A stretch of DNA of 64,000 nucleotides from the NCBI RefSeq assembly GCF_027595165.1, contig NZ_CP097291.1:2728001-2792000 (forward strand), given 5' to 3'. The stretch's first letter is position 1. Each line of letters begins with the position of its first letter. Positions 61,889-64,000 of the stretch are shown piece by piece. Under the pieces are notes generated by a model. The model did no database searches and had not been told where the DNA came from. It worked only from the letters and a program-made list of their open reading frames with translations. This stretch comes from Providencia sp. PROV188. Its GTDB lineage: Bacteria; Pseudomonadota; Gammaproteobacteria; Enterobacterales; Enterobacteriaceae. A program made the translations under genes and the position numbers.

Positions 61889-62866
61889 ATGAAGAAAATC
61901 CCTGCTATCCATGACGGAATTCTGTTCAGCAGCTGCTTAGTTTTAAGCGCTCTCACAGCATTTGCACTGATCGACGTTCAGGCCGCCATGTGGGCAGCAT
62001 TTTCAACGCTCTACTCATTTAACCTATTTAATGCCGCTAAAGAATATAAAAATTACCTCTATACTGCTTTTTGGCTATCCATGATTCTAGTCGCCATCTA
62101 TATTGGCGATACGCTACGCTTAGGCACTGGGTTTTATATTTATCTGGCGATATTCTCATTTATCTATTATCAGCTCTATGGCACAGATCCGATCATGGAC
62201 TTAACCATGAAATTCATGATTATCATGTCCACCATTGGCACAATCTTGCCTGAAGTATCAAAAAGCCTGACCTTAGGCTTTTTAATTGGCAGTGGTGTTA
62301 CCTTGCTCACCTATTATTTTCTCAGCCACAAAATGACTCGCCATTCCATTATTACGCCACTTACTGTGGAAAAAAATCTATTTACCCTACGTAAAAATAT
62401 TATCCCGCGGTCAATGACCTATACCATTGGATTACTATTAACTTTGGCTATCCCTCGGATGGTAGATTTAGGGCATTTCTATTGGACATTGCTGACTTTT
62501 GTTTTTGTATTACACCCAAAATCTGAAAGCATTGTACGCATTACACTGCAACGGGTGGCGGGTAGCTTAATTTCCGTGTTATTCCTATTTCTATTATTTA
62601 ATACCCCGTTGATGCCTTATATTGGGTTAGTGGCGATTTTGGTTTTCGCCTTTTTGCTGCCAATGAGCTTTCATCACGGCTATACCTTTATGACTTTTGT
62701 CGTCACCAGCCTAATCCTCTCCGTTCTTGAGCAAGTGGTTTATTGGCGTCATCCTGTTTATACATTATTGTTTGATCGCGTTCTTGAAACTGCATTAGGT
62801 GGGGCTATCGCTATCATTACCAGTATTATCTTGAAATTATTTAGAGAAAAAAGCCCGGAAAGCTAA
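61889..62866 (+). CDS. FUSC-type inner membrane protein
   Basis: 325 residues with about ten hydrophobic segments in two halves. The second half, HFYWTLLTFVFVLHP followed by IVRITLQRVAGSLISVLF, is typical of fusaric-acid-resistance/FUSC and DUF2955-type efflux components. No cytosolic C-domain is present, so it is shorter than AaeB. Possibly an efflux or permease component of unknown substrate. Confidence 0.75.
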   Translation: MKKIPAIHDGILFSSCLVLSALTAFALIDVQAAMWAAFSTLYSFNLFNAAKEYKNYLYTAFWLSMILVAIYIGDTLRLGTGFYIYLAIFSFIYYQLYGTDPIMDLTMKFMIIMSTIGTILPEVSKSLTLGFLIGSGVTLLTYYFLSHKMTRHSIITPLTVEKNLFTLRKNIIPRSMTYTIGLLLTLAIPRMVDLGHFYWTLLTFVFVLHPKSESIVRITLQRVAGSLISVLFLFLLFNTPLMPYIGLVAILVFAFLLPMSFHHGYTFMTFVVTSLILSVLEQVVYWRHPVYTLLFDRVLETALGGAIAIITSIILKLFREKSPES

Positions 62867-62950
62867 CACTATTCGGAGGTATAGCGCTAACCATCCAGAC
62901 TTTGTTTATAGATTAATTAGGTTGATATCTCGCTGAAGCTCTACCCGACT

Positions 62951-63643
62951 TCACCATGGTAATGACGCATTTTCCCCATTCGCGTGCTCGCCGTAATACA
63001 ATGACGGCAAGAAACGAGACAAATAGGTAAATTCGTTATAACAGTGGCGCATTAGCTCTAGTCCAATTTCATCGGACAGCTGTGTGCGCGGATCCTCAAG
63101 AGATGCGCCTAGCAAGAAACGGCTACGTAATACACAACCAAACTCAGTATCACGGGCTAGATGCATCATTTTCCCATCAATAGGATACCCCTTGGCATCT
63201 ATTTCAATATGCTCACCAAAGCCAATCGAAGAGCAAACTGCACCGGAAATATGCCCCTCTTTGATGGCTTTTTCATAAGCTGAAGCCTCAAAGAAATCCG
63301 TTGGTTCTCTAAATTTTAACTTCGCAGCAACAGGCGGGATCGCACCGAGAGATTCAACCGCATGGATGGAAGCGCCAATAAAACTTTGCCCTTTTTGCCA
63401 TTTATCATCCCAGCCGTGATGAGCAACATGGTCATGGGGATGCCACCAGCGGATATGTTGTGTGGTTTCAAAAAAGGTAAACCACCACGTTAACATTCGG
63501 CCTTTACAACCATGCAAATCGGTACGAACTGCGACTGTTAATAACCCATTTTCATCACGCTCAATACCCATTTCCATGCGTAACGGATGTGGAAGTAGCA
63601 ACTGATTTATGTCGTCAACTGCCCATGTTTGATTTGTTTTCAT
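62951..63643 (-). CDS. DAPG-hydrolase (PhlG)-like protein
   Basis: 230 residues. TWWFTFFETTQHIRWWHPHD and HVAHHGWDD, with a second His/Glu set in GFGEHIE and LMRHCYNEFTYLSRFLP, correspond to the zinc-binding DAPG-hydrolase family, whose PhlG member cleaves a carbon-carbon bond of the antibiotic 2,4-diacetylphloroglucinol. Here the substrate is unknown. Divergent from a TetR gene with a palindromic operator between them, suggesting induction by a phenolic compound. Confidence 0.8.
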   Translation of the reverse strand: MKTNQTWAVDDINQLLLPHPLRMEMGIERDENGLLTVAVRTDLHGCKGRMLTWWFTFFETTQHIRWWHPHDHVAHHGWDDKWQKGQSFIGASIHAVESLGAIPPVAAKLKFREPTDFFEASAYEKAIKEGHISGAVCSSIGFGEHIEIDAKGYPIDGKMMHLARDTEFGCVLRSRFLLGASLEDPRTQLSDEIGLELMRHCYNEFTYLSRFLPSLYYGEHANGENASLPW

Positions 63644-63665
63644 GATGACCTACCTATCTCGTTTT

Positions 63666-63692
63666 ATTAGGAAACTTATTTTGTTTCCTAAT
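63666..63692. promoter_or_regulatory. Palindromic operator between the PhlG-like gene and tetR
   Basis: ATTAGGAAAC (63666-63675) and GTTTCCTAAT (63683-63692) are perfect 10-base inverted arms around a 7-base spacer, 23 bases before the start of the PhlG-like gene. Size and position suit a TetR-family dimer. Confidence 0.8.
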
Positions 63693-63747
63693 TAGTTTTG
63701 AGCTAAAATGAAAAAAAGTCAAGATAGCAAAATGAGGTAAGCCATTT

Positions 63748-64000
63748 ATGTCAAACAACAGTGAGAAGAAGCCAACTCGAGGTCGCCCAAGTATTCCTGA
63801 GGCGCTTCTCAAAGAAAAAATCATGAATGCAGCGCTGAATTCACTACTTGAAGATGGATACCAACTCACCAGTATTGATAATGTGGCAAAACGTGCAGGC
63901 GTAGCTAAAAAAACCATTTATCGGTTTATGGAAAATCGTGAAGAACTCGTGGAAAGAGTCGTACTCAATTGGACGGATAGCTTTGTACCCTTGTTTGAAC
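63748..64000 (+). CDS. TetR-family regulator (partial, cut by window end)
   Basis: The first 84 residues start MSNNSEKKPTRGRPSIPEAL. The helix-turn-helix is LTSIDNVAKRAGVAKKTIYR, with FMENREELVERVVLNW as the usual continuation. The ligand domain is beyond the window. It starts 104 bases from the divergent PhlG-like gene and presumably binds the palindrome between them. Confidence 0.88.
   Translation, partial: MSNNSEKKPTRGRPSIPEALLKEKIMNAALNSLLEDGYQLTSIDNVAKRAGVAKKTIYRFMENREELVERVVLNWTDSFVPLFE

Overview
The window looks like a chromosomal segment of a Providencia-type gammaproteobacterium (Morganellaceae). This is inferred from enterobacterial gene order (mraZ-to-ddl cell-wall cluster, ilvIH, leuO, leuLABCD, sgrR, mutH-ygdQ, speBA-metK-sprT), moderate GC and very close protein matches to E. 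coli families, combined with non-E. coli cargo such as a choloylglycine-hydrolase-family amidase, MgtE and a long TehB.

Layout. 1-13078 (minus strand): the dcw cluster from ddl (cut by the window edge) through murC, murG, ftsW, murD, mraY, murF, murE, ftsI, ftsL, rsmH and mraZ, with an mraZ promoter and MraZ boxes. 13801-17117: cra, ilvH, ilvI. 17447-20473: an acyl-CoA synthetase and leuO. 21107-26073 (plus): leu promoter, leader peptide and attenuator, leuABCD. 26343-28187: a short SgrS-like sRNA divergent from sgrR. 28188-31588: a DnaA-box-rich gap, mutH, ygdQ/terC, a small helix-hairpin-helix protein and an alpha/beta hydrolase. 31664-45329: agmatinase (speB) and arginine decarboxylase (speA), separated by a 10.8-kb AT-rich integrated element. 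46017-49201: metK, a persulfide-type transporter operon (two YeeE/YedE genes plus an ArsR/BigR-type regulator) and sprT. 49233-56318: mgtE behind an M-box Mg2+ riboswitch, hcr-hcp, clcA, and tehB with FNR- and NsrR-like sites. 56423-64000: amidase, hypothetical gene, yceI-yceJ, GST, lone mdcG, FUSC-type membrane protein, DAPG-hydrolase-like gene and a divergent TetR (cut by the window end).

The most unusual object is the element at 32605-43439. It has inserted in the last codons of speA and brings its own synonymous copy of them. It is built from two nested inverted repeats: about 780 bp around the cargo (782 and 773 bp, differing in length only by one 9-bp repeat unit) and an identical 111 bp around the tyrosine recombinase gene. 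The two repeat systems meet at a third, internal copy of the attachment core. That internal site reads as a complete attP and is identical to the junction expected after excision. The excised circle should therefore carry two full attP sites in inverted orientation around the recombinase gene, a plan reminiscent of the yeast 2-micron plasmid. The cargo has plasmid-like parts: a serine resolvase with res-like repeats, an SF2 helicase-like protein, a five-and-a-bit-copy array of 163-bp hairpin repeats and a ParB/PFI-like small protein. It also holds an overlapping gene pair (NdpA-like protein plus membrane protein) of unknown, possibly defensive, role.
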